DNA of 10,419 bases from Acidobacteriota bacterium (GCA_021782675.1 JAJXUS010000033.1:1-10419), one strand, 5' to 3'; shown: positions 1-6,955, numbered from the stretch's first letter. The notes: a model not told the origin generated them from the sequence alone. Numbers and translations: made by a program.

Positions 1-1
1 C

Positions 2-832
2 TTCAGCAACGCCTTCGGCCTCATCATCTCCGATATCGAAAACCCGTTTTTTCCCCGCCTGATCAAAGGTTTTGAGCGAGCCTGCCGCGCGGAAAAGCTG
101 GAGCTTGTTCTGGGAATGACCAACTATGAGCAATCCAGCGCGGAAGCTACCGTGCGCCGGATGATTGAGGACAAGGTTCGGGGCGTCGCCGTCATGACAT
201 CGCAATTCGACGCGAGGCTTGTCGACCGCATGCTCGACCGGGAGATGCCCGTGGTGCGGCTCGATGACTCCCGTCTGAAGCACAACAAGAGCAATGTTCA
301 CATCGACTACTCCAAGGGTGTCCTGCAGGCGGTTAAGCATCTGCGCTCACTCGGCCATACCCGGGTAGGCATCATTCACGGCCCGCTGACCGTACTCTCG
401 GCCAAGCGCTACCGCAAGCTGCTGGATGATGTCGTCGAGCAGCATGGACTGGAGATCGTTGACTGTGCTGAGGTGGAAAGCCATCCTACCGGAGGCGCGG
501 CCGCCATCCAGCGAATGTATGCGCGGCAGGTACATCCGACTGCCGTCATCTGCGGCAATGATCTGATAGCGATGGGCGCCATGGGCGAAGCCTTCCGTGT
601 CGGCTGGCGGGTACCACAGGATCTCTCCGTCATCGGCTCGGACGACATCGCCTTTGCCGCATATGCCCACCCCCCTCTCAGTTCCATCGGCATTCCGAGG
701 GATGAATTGGGACTGTCGGCATTTCGCGCCCTGCAGCAGATGGTGGCGGACCCCCTCAATCGCGGTTCAGAAACGGCCGTTCCCACCCAGTTTGTGGTGC
801 GGCAATCCTGCGGGCCCGCCCGTCGCCTGTAA
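2..832 (+). CDS. LacI/PurR-family transcriptional regulator, 5'-truncated by the window edge
   Basis: This is the ligand-binding part of a LacI-type repressor. The frame is open from base 2 to a TAA at 830-832, giving 276 visible residues. It opens with FGLIISDIENPFFPRLIKGF, the usual first strand and helix of the sugar-binding core, so the ATG at 116 is internal and not the start. The N-terminal helix-turn-helix and hinge (about 60 residues) lie upstream of the window. Later family hallmarks are the HLRSLGHTRVGIIHGP block, AVICGNDLIAMGAM, and VPQDLSVIGSDDIAFAAYAHPPLSSI near the C-terminus. Family members bind a small effector, commonly a sugar or nucleobase, and repress nearby catabolic genes. 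The effector cannot be read from this sequence. The gene converges on the FG-GAP gene with a 20-nt gap and no visible terminator hairpin. A role in regulating the neighbouring operon is possible but unsupported. Confidence 0.93.
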   Translation, partial: FSNAFGLIISDIENPFFPRLIKGFERACRAEKLELVLGMTNYEQSSAEATVRRMIEDKVRGVAVMTSQFDARLVDRMLDREMPVVRLDDSRLKHNKSNVHIDYSKGVLQAVKHLRSLGHTRVGIIHGPLTVLSAKRYRKLLDDVVEQHGLEIVDCAEVESHPTGGAAAIQRMYARQVHPTAVICGNDLIAMGAMGEAFRVGWRVPQDLSVIGSDDIAFAAYAHPPLSSIGIPRDELGLSAFRALQQMVADPLNRGSETAVPTQFVVRQSCGPARRL

Positions 833-852
833 ATTCGCGTGCCGGAAGTCGT

Positions 853-2706
853 CTACCTCTGGCCCACGATTCCTTTGCCTTCCACAACGGTATAGATCGT
901 GTCTTCCCGGGGCAGAACAAGCTTCTGCTTCAAGCCGCTGGGCCAGTGGATCTCGACCGAACCGGCAGATGATGCATCTCCCAGACCAAAATGCACCCGC
1001 GGATCGTTGGAGGAGATATAACTGCCGCCGCTGATGACATCTTCCCGCTGGCGCATCCCGATGGCGGTCAGATATACGGTCGCGCCGACCGCATCCCGCG
1101 GGCTCTTGGGGCCGCCCACCAGACGCAGCTCCACCCAGTGATGATGATTGGCGTCCACATTCTTTAACAGCACAGGAACGCCATCCTCAACATTGATCAC
1201 CACATCGATCCGGCCGTCGTTAAATAAATCGCCAAACGCCGCGCCGCGGCCGGAGATGACCTTAGCCAGTCCCGTACCCTCCACGGCGGGCATCAGAGCA
1301 AAGGTCTTGCCGTGATCATTGCGATAGAGCAACGGACGCTCAGCGTAGGTCGTGCCCCAGTCCTGCTTGTCCACGGCCGGATACACATGGCCGTTGATCA
1401 TCAGAATGTCTTTCCATCCATCATTGTCGAAGTCGAGAAAGCCAACGCCCCATCCCAGAAAAGGAACCGTATCGCGCGCCAGTCCTGCCTGATAGCTCAC
1501 ATCTGTAAAGTTCGCATCTCCGTCGTTGCGGTAAAGCACCTTGTAGTCGTCGGAGAAGTCTGTCGTCATAATGCTGAGCAGGCCATCGTTCTGGTAGTCT
1601 CCGACCGCCAGCCCCATCGTCGCCGTTTCGCGGCCATCCTGGTTTAACGCAAATCCCGACGCGTAGCTGTCATCGGCAAAGGTCCCATTGCCCTTGTTTC
1701 GGTAAAAATAGTTGGGCGTGGAATCATCGGCCACCACCAGATCCGGCTTGCCGTCGTTGTTGAAGTCGGCGAAGACAGGCGTAAAGCCGTAGTAGTGGTT
1801 CGGGTCGCTCACGCCGGCCTTCACGCTGACGTCCGTGAAGGTGCCGTCGCCGTTGTTATGGAACAGGTGATCGCCTTCACCCTGCAGCCCACGCGGACCG
1901 CACATGACAGCGACCCCGCGGAACTGACAGAAATGCGTGGTGACCGCCTTTGATCCCGGCGCCGGGGGATTTTTCAGATCGTAGTGGACATACCCCGCGA
2001 CGAAGATATCCAACCGTCCGTCGCCGTCATAATCCCCAAACGTGACGCCGGTCGACCAGTTGCTCAGCGTTACACCGGCCTTCTCTGCGACGTCTGTAAA
2101 GGTGCCGTCATGGTTGTTGTGATAGAGCCGATTCTTCCCGAAATTGGCCACATAAATGTCGGGCCAGCCGTCATTGTCGTAATCCCCGACAGCCACGCCG
2201 AACCCCCAGCGGTCGTTGGTTACGCCAGCCTTTGCCGCTACGTCAGTAAACGTTCCGTCGTGGTTGTTGTGGAAAAGCGCAGCATGGGGCGGCGTTGCTT
2301 TTCCGCTCATCGCGTCATACGTTGAGCCGTTCACCATGTAGATGTCCAGCCAGCCATCATTGTCGTAGTCGAGCAGCGCCACGCCGGAGCCCACCGCTTC
2401 CAGAATGAACTGCTTCTCCGGCGTACCCATCTGGTGATGCCAGACCGTCAATCCCGCCTGTTTCGCCACGTCCTGAAACACAATCGGCCCGGATTTTACA
2501 AAGCCGCCAGCCGTGATGGGCCGGTTCTGTGCGTCGTGGATGGCAACGTGTACACCGCCGGTACTGCTGCCGCCATCATCGGACTGCGTGCTCATCTGCC
2601 CACAGGCAGGCGCTGCCAGCGCGAGCAGCGCCAGCAGGCACGCAGCAACCGCAGCGTGCAACCAACCCTTTATCGGGGACCAGAGATCAGGCAGCCGAAC
2701 GCGCAT
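853..2706 (-). CDS. Exported FG-GAP/VCBS beta-propeller protein with C-terminal ASPIC/UnbV domain (CRTAC1 family)
   Basis: The 617-residue product has a basic N-terminus and a hydrophobic stretch at about 15-36 ending LAAPACGQ. This is a Sec signal with an imperfect lipobox at Cys35 (Pro at -2), so either a lipoprotein or a cleaved secreted protein. A low-complexity Ser/Gly linker follows. Seven calcium-binding FG-GAP loops of the DxDxDGxxD type begin near residues 113, 175, 225, 314, 370, 425 and 493, consistent with a seven-bladed propeller; the fifth (DYQNDGLLS) lacks the last Asp. Recurrent HNNHDGTFTDVA segments separate the blades. Residues about 524-608 (VELRLVGG, VGATVYL, GGSYISSNDPRVHFGLG, IHWPSG) are a typical ASPIC/UnbV domain. 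The biochemical role is unknown; such proteins are usually thought to bind ligands or carbohydrates at the cell surface. The ATG overlaps the epimerase 3' end by 20 nt, and no strong Shine-Dalgarno is seen. It is the last gene of the four-gene operon. Confidence 0.93.
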   Translation of the reverse strand: MRVRLPDLWSPIKGWLHAAVAACLLALLALAAPACGQMSTQSDDGGSSTGGVHVAIHDAQNRPITAGGFVKSGPIVFQDVAKQAGLTVWHHQMGTPEKQFILEAVGSGVALLDYDNDGWLDIYMVNGSTYDAMSGKATPPHAALFHNNHDGTFTDVAAKAGVTNDRWGFGVAVGDYDNDGWPDIYVANFGKNRLYHNNHDGTFTDVAEKAGVTLSNWSTGVTFGDYDGDGRLDIFVAGYVHYDLKNPPAPGSKAVTTHFCQFRGVAVMCGPRGLQGEGDHLFHNNGDGTFTDVSVKAGVSDPNHYYGFTPVFADFNNDGKPDLVVADDSTPNYFYRNKGNGTFADDSYASGFALNQDGRETATMGLAVGDYQNDGLLSIMTTDFSDDYKVLYRNDGDANFTDVSYQAGLARDTVPFLGWGVGFLDFDNDGWKDILMINGHVYPAVDKQDWGTTYAERPLLYRNDHGKTFALMPAVEGTGLAKVISGRGAAFGDLFNDGRIDVVINVEDGVPVLLKNVDANHHHWVELRLVGGPKSPRDAVGATVYLTAIGMRQREDVISGGSYISSNDPRVHFGLGDASSAGSVEIHWPSGLKQKLVLPREDTIYTVVEGKGIVGQR

Positions 2707-3820
2707 GCACCAAACCCAGTCCTGGACGTCGCGGCAGAATCAATTTTCCGTGGTCCACCGTCACCCCGCGATAAGGATCATTCGAAAGCAGCAGGTTGCC
2801 GTCGAGATCGGCATAATCCACCAGCGGTGACAGATGGGCCGCCGCCGTAATACTGCAGGAGCTGGAAACCATACAGCCCAGCATGGTCTTGAAGCCAAGC
2901 GCGCGCGCCATCTGAATCATGAGAAACGCCGTGCCCATACCGCCGGTCTTATCCAGCTTGATATTCAGTCCATCGAAGATGCCCACCAGCTTGGGAATAT
3001 CTTCCGGATGGCGGCAGGACTCATCGCCCATCAGCGGAAGCGCCGCACGCTCATGCAGCCATCGCAGATCCTCCAGCCGGTCCGCCGGCATCGGCTGCTC
3101 CACAAACTGCACGTTCTGCTTCGACAGCCAGTCGATTTTGCGCGCCGCCACTTCACGATCCGTCCAGCCTTCATTCGCATCCACCCGCAGCGGCTTCTGG
3201 GTCACGCTGCGCACCGCAGCAATCGTCTGCTCATCCGTGTCCAGCCCAACCTTGATCTTCAGAATCGGAAAATCCGCCGCCTCGCGGACCTTCTGCCGCG
3301 TAATCTCCGGTGTATCGATGCCGATCGAGAAGTCAGTGATCGGCGCATCCTCGGCATTCAGGCCGAAATATTCGTAGAGCGGCACGCCGAGCTTCTGGCC
3401 CATCCAGTCCATCAGCGCAATATCAACCGCAGCTTTACCGGCCCACTGGCCCGGTATGCGATGATTGACCTCCGTCATGACCTTCTGGAAATACTCCGGG
3501 TTGGAGGCGTCCAACATCGGCTTGATCGCGTTGACCGCGACCTGCGCTCCCTGCGCGTCCTCTTTGTAGCGAACAATCGGCGCGCCTTCGCCAATCCCCG
3601 TAATCCCGTCATGCTTGAAATGCACAAAGAACGTATCGCGGTAATTGCTGGCGGACATCACCGTCGTCCAGGTATGGCGCAGCTTTAGACGGATGATGTC
3701 GGTGGTTACCTGGGAAGCGGCCGCGCCATTGCCGGCCGCGACTGAAGCACTGGCGGGCAGCCCGGCAACAGACGCAAGGCCGAAGGCCCCGGCACTCTTC
3801 AGCAGTTCTCGACGGTTCAT
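2687..3820 (-). CDS. Tat-exported dipeptide epimerase (L-Ala-D/L-Glu epimerase-like, enolase superfamily)
   Basis: This 377-residue enolase-superfamily enzyme of the muconate lactonizing subgroup probably converts L-Ala-D-Glu to L-Ala-L-Glu. Catalytic signature: ILKIKVG with Lys188/Lys190, metal ligands Asp214 (DANEGW), Glu241 (FVEQP) and Asp266 (GDES), and the opposite-face lysine Lys288 (NIKLDKTGG). The C-terminal YADLDG (Asp338/Asp340) fits the DxD motif that in dipeptide epimerases holds the substrate ammonium group, and CMVSSSCSI is also family-typical. The N-terminus MNRRELLKSAG is a twin-arginine signal followed by a hydrophobic stretch and an Ala-rich cleavage region at about 22-30, so the enzyme appears to be exported folded. 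The well-studied E. coli and B. subtilis homologues are cytosolic. The start codon overlaps the NlpC/P60 stop in an ATGA, implying translational coupling. Fold and subgroup are secure; the exact dipeptide substrate is inferred from the neighbouring endopeptidase. Confidence 0.92.
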   Translation of the reverse strand: MNRRELLKSAGAFGLASVAGLPASASVAAGNGAAASQVTTDIIRLKLRHTWTTVMSASNYRDTFFVHFKHDGITGIGEGAPIVRYKEDAQGAQVAVNAIKPMLDASNPEYFQKVMTEVNHRIPGQWAGKAAVDIALMDWMGQKLGVPLYEYFGLNAEDAPITDFSIGIDTPEITRQKVREAADFPILKIKVGLDTDEQTIAAVRSVTQKPLRVDANEGWTDREVAARKIDWLSKQNVQFVEQPMPADRLEDLRWLHERAALPLMGDESCRHPEDIPKLVGIFDGLNIKLDKTGGMGTAFLMIQMARALGFKTMLGCMVSSSCSITAAAHLSPLVDYADLDGNLLLSNDPYRGVTVDHGKLILPRRPGLGLVHARSAA

Positions 3821-4716
3821 GGTTTCACTCTTCTCTCTGCAAGCAGCAGTTTGCGCCAGTGCTCATTCAGATCGCTGATCTGGATGACCGGATGGTCCGA
3901 GACCGTGGCATGGATGAACTGGTTGTTGCCGATAAACATGCCGGTGTGGGTGATCTTTCCGTCGTGACCGAAGTACAGCAGATCGCCGGCCTTCAGGCTG
4001 GGCACCGGGATCGACTCAAACCCGCTCCATGCGGCCTGCACGTCGGCATCGCGCGGAATGCTGTAGCCCCGCTGCTGCATCAGCATCTGGGTAAAACCAG
4101 AGCAATCATAGCCAAAGCTGGAACGGCCGCCCCAGGTGTACGGCAGCCCTAAAAAGCGATGGCTGAAGGTCACCATCTGGGCGATGCTCATCGAGCCCTT
4201 CGGAATTTTCGCTGCATCCGGATAAAGCTGCACGTCCCCTTGCTGAATCCAGGCGGCGCGCCCATCGGCCAGCCGCGCCTTCAGCCAGCGGCCATCCGGC
4301 TTCACCTCGGTAATCTCGAGCCGCGTTTCAAACGGAACTGTCAGCACCGGGGCATGTTTGGTCAGGTCCGGTTCGCGATAAAGATGCGCCGCCAGTTCCT
4401 CAACCACAGCCACCTGCCCGGTCGCCGCATAGGTGTGGCCGGCGGGCTCCGGCAGCAGGTCGGCATCCTGCACCCAGCCGGTGTATTGATCGCTTCGCGT
4501 GCGAATCTCCATCCATCCCGGTTGCTGCTGAAGCACGTCCACCGTATGGCCGTAGGTTGCCTGAGAGACCACGTCGGCATCCGTCGTCGGGTGCGAAAAC
4601 ATATTGGCGACGGGAACATTCACCACGCATCGCGTGGTGGCCGCGCGAGCATAGAGCGCCACCAGTAAAACCGGAATCAGCAGGGCCCAGTTCCGGCCCG
4701 TCCGCAATCTCTTCAC
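3817..4716 (-). CDS. Exported NlpC/P60 gamma-D-Glu-diamino acid endopeptidase with tandem SH3 domains (YkfC-like)
   Basis: The 299-residue product is a cysteine peptidase expected to cut the gamma-D-Glu to meso-diaminopimelate (or Lys) bond in murein peptides. A Sec signal peptide covers about residues 1-26 (basic MKRLRTGR, hydrophobic core, ARAA). Two SH3b-like modules occupy about 30-90 and 100-165 (for example PGWMEIRT and GRWLKARLADGRAAWI). The NlpC/P60 domain spans about 175-299, with catalytic Cys205 in FGYDCSGF, His257 in KITHTGMFIG and third residue His269 in QFIHAT. Length and domain order match YkfC-type enzymes, which release L-Ala-gamma-D-Glu. The start is GTG at 4716: an AAGGAG lies six bases upstream, and the reading frame has no better start. 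The gene sits 27 nt after the serine hydrolase and overlaps the epimerase by 4 nt, the same pairing as B. subtilis ykfC/ykfB. This synteny strengthens the functional call. Confidence 0.95.
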   Translation of the reverse strand: MKRLRTGRNWALLIPVLLVALYARAATTRCVVNVPVANMFSHPTTDADVVSQATYGHTVDVLQQQPGWMEIRTRSDQYTGWVQDADLLPEPAGHTYAATGQVAVVEELAAHLYREPDLTKHAPVLTVPFETRLEITEVKPDGRWLKARLADGRAAWIQQGDVQLYPDAAKIPKGSMSIAQMVTFSHRFLGLPYTWGGRSSFGYDCSGFTQMLMQQRGYSIPRDADVQAAWSGFESIPVPSLKAGDLLYFGHDGKITHTGMFIGNNQFIHATVSDHPVIQISDLNEHWRKLLLAERRVKP

Positions 4717-4722
4717 AGCATG

Positions 4723-4728
4723 CTCCTT
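4723..4728 (-). promoter_or_regulatory. Strong Shine-Dalgarno fixing the GTG start of the NlpC/P60 gene
   Basis: On the minus strand the sequence reads AAGGAG, six bases (CATGCT), then GTG AAG AGA. The spacing suits GTG at 4716. An ATG at 4721-4719 is one base from the Shine-Dalgarno and reads only ATG CTG TGA, so it is not a usable start for this protein. Confidence 0.75.
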
Positions 4729-4743
4729 GCAGGTTGTGCGCCG

Positions 4744-5712
4744 CTATTTTGGGGGCGCGCTCGCATCAAAGCTCTGGAGACCATCCGGCGCCCACGCGGT
4801 CACAATCGCGCAGCCCAGTTTTGCCAGCGTGCGTTCGCCTTCATTATCGACCGACCACACGTGGTCGTGATTGTTGTAGGTAAAAATCGACAGAATCAGC
4901 AGCCCCTGCTTCGTATTCACCGCGGCCACGTCGTTGCGGACATCGTCCAGCGAGCCGATCTTGTCGGCAATCGCGGCGTCTGCATCCGGGTACATAGTTT
5001 CAAGGTAACGCGGAATCCCATCGCGATAAAACTGGTTGCGCAGCATGTGCATGGCGATGCCGCACAGGGCCGCGTCGCCGGGCATCGGAGCTGTGCCCGG
5101 TTCCGCCAGATCGCAGGTCACAATCTTCTGCAGCACACTCGCCATCTCGCGGGGAGTGGTCTTGCCCAGACCAAACCGGCTGGCGTCGGGCGGCAGCGGA
5201 CCCGTTGCGGGCATAAACACTTTGCGGTAAAGATAGGTGTTCTTCAACCCCAGCCGGGCAATCCGATGGTTGATATTGTCCAGGCCCAGATGGTCGATCA
5301 CCAGGTTGGTCGCCGTGTTATCGCTCATGATGATCATCATGCTGAGCGTGTCTTTGAAGGTCAGCTTGAGTGGCGTATCGAAGAACAATAAAACGCCGGA
5401 GCCTGGCACCTGCTCCGCCTTGTGCATCACGATCGGATCGTCCAGGTGCACCTCGCCGGCGCGAATCTGCTCCATCGCCTCATACAGAATGGTCAGCTTG
5501 ATGACCGAAGCCGTCTGCACCGGCTGATCGGGGTGGATGCCAACCGTCTGGCCGGTCTTGAGATTCTCGGCAAACAACGCCACGTTGCCGTGGTGCGCGG
5601 CAACAATCGCCTGCAGTTGCTGTTCCAGGGGCGGGGGATTCTGAGCCCGCGCGGCAAAGCTTGTCAGGAAAAGGCTGACGGCCAGAAGAAGTCGCGAGGA
5701 GGGCATTTGCAT
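4744..5712 (-). CDS. Exported serine hydrolase with class A beta-lactamase/PBP-like fold, omega-loop Glu apparently absent
   Basis: The 322-residue product has a Sec signal at about residues 1-24 (SRLLLAVSLFLTSFAARAQ). The three active-site motifs of penicillin-recognising serine enzymes are present at class A spacing: Ser69-Val-Ile-Lys72 (SxxK), Ser130-Asp-Asn132 (SDN) and Lys251-Ile-Gly-Ser (KTG box). The class A TTPREMA helix start is at 185-191. The loop before it (about 160-184) contains no ExxLN, so the deacylating Glu166 of true class A beta-lactamases is not apparent. The protein may therefore be a DD-peptidase-like or other acyl-serine hydrolase, and beta-lactam resistance should not be assumed. 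Start choice: ATG at 5712 (MQMPSS) gives a clean signal peptide, and ATG at 5706 is an equal alternative. The frame stays open upstream to 6345, but that part is antisense to imuA and has no signal or family similarity. It is the first gene of the minus-strand operon. Confidence 0.9.
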   Translation of the reverse strand: MQMPSSRLLLAVSLFLTSFAARAQNPPPLEQQLQAIVAAHHGNVALFAENLKTGQTVGIHPDQPVQTASVIKLTILYEAMEQIRAGEVHLDDPIVMHKAEQVPGSGVLLFFDTPLKLTFKDTLSMMIIMSDNTATNLVIDHLGLDNINHRIARLGLKNTYLYRKVFMPATGPLPPDASRFGLGKTTPREMASVLQKIVTCDLAEPGTAPMPGDAALCGIAMHMLRNQFYRDGIPRYLETMYPDADAAIADKIGSLDDVRNDVAAVNTKQGLLILSIFTYNNHDHVWSVDNEGERTLAKLGCAIVTAWAPDGLQSFDASAPPK

Positions 5713-5817
5713 CTTCGGTCCATGGTACTGGCCGATCCAAAGATTGCAAATGCAACGCGGCTTCCGGCGCAGAATACGGCCGCAGCCGCCGGAGCCCGAG
5801 ACCCCAAAAAGTTTTCC

Positions 5818-5832
5818 TCTGCGTACCGCAGA
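5818..5832. promoter_or_regulatory. Perfect inverted repeat TCTGCG-TAC-CGCAGA, candidate operator
   Basis: Two perfect 6-base arms flank a 3-base centre, about 107 bases upstream of the imuA start and 106 bases upstream of the serine hydrolase start. No T-run follows, so it is not a terminator. Its near-central position between divergent operons suits a regulator-binding dyad, but no factor can be named and chance remains possible. Confidence 0.3.
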
Positions 5833-5885
5833 ATATCTCTTTGCCGACGTTGTGGTTGGAGGAAAATGCACCACTTTTGCATCAG

Positions 5886-5907
5886 CAGGGGGATTGCCAA
5901 CCCTCTG
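5886..5907. promoter_or_regulatory. Imperfect dyad CAGGGGG / CCCTCTG around TTGCCAA, candidate imuA operator
   Basis: A 7-base arm at 5886-5892 pairs with 5901-5907 (six Watson-Crick pairs and one G-T). The inner TTG-C-CAA is also symmetric. It lies about 31 bases upstream of the imuA ATG and overlaps a TTGCCA that could act as a -35. That position would suit a repressor such as LexA, but the sequence does not match a LexA box that I know. Confidence 0.25.
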
Positions 5908-5938
5908 ATAAAAAGCGAATATAAGGCGAATACGGGCC

Positions 5939-6955
5939 ATGCCGACCGCCGCCACAATTCGCTCCCAGATTGAGTCCGCTCTGGCGCAGAAAATTCCTGC
6001 GGCGCTGTCGCCTTCCGCGAGAAGTTTCCGTCCTTTACTTTCTACCGGAATCCCGGCCCTCGATGAGAGGCTGAGCGGCGGATTTCCTCTGGGCGCGGTG
6101 ACGGAACTGACCGGGCCGGAATGCTGCGGCCGCACGTCCATTGCGCTCGCCTTTCTGGCCGGCATCGTGGAAGCGGAAAAAGTATGTGCCTGGATCGACG
6201 CCTGCAATGCATTCGATCCAGCCTCGGCCGCGGCGGCGGGCGTGGATCTGGACCGCCTGCTCTGGGTACGGTGCGGCCATCCGCACCAGCCAGCCACTGC
6301 ACCGCTTCCGCGCGTGGCCGTGCCGGAGGCATGCTTCACACCCAAACCGGCAGTCCGTGGATTGCATGGCGGCGGCTACGGGCCGCATCCGCGGACGGAG
6401 GTTCGCGGCATCTCACAGGCGCTCGAAGCTCTATTCCACAAGCAACCGGCAGGCGAAGAGCCAGCGCCCCCGCAGACTTTCCCGGCACGCACAGAGCGGC
6501 TTCCGGCTGCGGCCATAGCGCGGCGACCGGCTCGCCCCGGGCATTACGCGGCCATTGAACGCGCCCTGCGCTGTACGGATCTGCTGCTGCAAACCGGTGG
6601 CTTTGGCGCCATTGTGCTCGATCTCGCCGGAATCGCGCCGGAGTTCGTCTCCCGGATCGAACTCTCCACCTGGCATCGCTATCGGGTGGCTGCAGAAAAG
6701 TCGCAGGCCAGCCTGGTGCTGCTGACCCAATATCCATGCGCCAGAAGCAGTTCTGAGCTGCAACTGCGCCTGCTGCCCTCTGAACCGCTGGAAGAAGAAG
6801 CAGTCACAGTGTTTACCGGCATGCAGTTGCACGTGGAGGTCGCGCGTCAGCGATTTGCCCCGGATGCCGGCAACGTTTTTGCCATGCGCAAGCCGCCACG
6901 CAGCGCCTCCGGCGCGTACTGGATCAACCGCACAAGCTGGGCAGGTCTCCGATGA
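5939..6955 (+). CDS. imuA: ImuA, RecA-like accessory protein of the ImuA-ImuB-DnaE2 mutasome
   Basis: The 338-residue product has the RecA-like opening LSTGIPALDERLSGGFPLGAVTEL (about 35-57). This is followed by a modified Walker A, GPECCGRTS (59-67), in which the usual Lys is Arg65. A Walker B-like strand, FGAIVLDLAG, is at 222-231, and LSTWHRYRVAAEKSQASLVLLTQ (about 242-264) resembles the downstream RecA-fold core. Between the two motifs, about residues 115-200 form a Pro/Ala/Arg-rich stretch with little hydrophobic pattern, probably a disordered insert. ImuA supports error-prone translesion synthesis with ImuB and DnaE2. The name rests on fold plus context: its TGA overlaps the imuB ATG in an ATGA. 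The ATG at 5939 is chosen because the frame meets TAA at 5909-5911 with no earlier ATG; the AAGG at 5923-5926 is distant and weak. A more generic RecA-like label would also be correct. Confidence 0.88.
   Translation: MPTAATIRSQIESALAQKIPAALSPSARSFRPLLSTGIPALDERLSGGFPLGAVTELTGPECCGRTSIALAFLAGIVEAEKVCAWIDACNAFDPASAAAAGVDLDRLLWVRCGHPHQPATAPLPRVAVPEACFTPKPAVRGLHGGGYGPHPRTEVRGISQALEALFHKQPAGEEPAPPQTFPARTERLPAAAIARRPARPGHYAAIERALRCTDLLLQTGGFGAIVLDLAGIAPEFVSRIELSTWHRYRVAAEKSQASLVLLTQYPCARSSSELQLRLLPSEPLEEEAVTVFTGMQLHVEVARQRFAPDAGNVFAMRKPPRSASGAYWINRTSWAGLR

Larger units (their letters stand above)
5713..5938. promoter_or_regulatory. Divergent intergenic region between the murein-peptide operon and imuA-imuB-dnaE2
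   Basis: These 226 bases separate two head-to-head operons and must hold both promoters unless transcription enters from elsewhere. I see no confident sigma-70 pair on either strand. The region holds short dyads (5744-5755, 5818-5832, 5866-5882, 5886-5907) and a directly repeated GCGAATA (5915-5921 and 5926-5932) just before the imuA ATG. Mutasome operons are normally under LexA control, but none of the well-known LexA boxes (CTGT-N8-ACAG, GAAC-N4-GTTC, GTTC-N7-GTTC) is recognisable here. Confidence 0.6.

Noticed and set aside
116..832. Separate 238-residue gene starting at ATG 116
   Set aside because: The same frame is open from base 2 and its upstream codons encode the standard start of the LacI-family ligand-binding core, so 116 is an internal Met of a truncated gene.
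833..852. Terminator between the convergent LacI-family and FG-GAP genes
   Set aside because: Only 20 bases separate the stops, and no GC-rich hairpin with a T-run is visible on either strand.
1312..2325. Plus-strand open frames inside the FG-GAP gene
   Set aside because: Their Val/Ile-rich repetition reflects the antisense of the repeated DYDNDG and NNHDGTF coding segments, not independent genes.
1739..2361. Repeated DNA segments, possible tandem repeat or CRISPR-like array
   Set aside because: The similar segments encode the FG-GAP blades and diverge at codon third positions. They are protein repeats with no constant repeat-spacer structure.
2834..3688. 284-residue plus-strand open frame
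   Set aside because: It is antisense to the epimerase, whose catalytic motifs are unmistakable. The product is rich in Arg, His and Leu with no recognisable domain.
5744..5755. Inverted repeat TTGCA-AA-TGCAA
   Set aside because: It is a 5-base arm dyad of low complexity in the upstream region. Alone it is likely to occur by chance, so it is mentioned only as part of the intergenic region.
5894..5925. Sigma-70 promoter TTGCCA with TATAAG ahead of imuA
   Set aside because: The spacer is 20 bases, longer than the usual 16-18, and better -10 matches at 17 bases are absent. It is too weak to list as a promoter.
5713..6345. N-terminal extension of the serine hydrolase to 533 residues
   Set aside because: The extra part lies opposite imuA, has no family similarity, and would bury a good signal peptide in the middle of the protein. 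The frame is open only because of high GC content.
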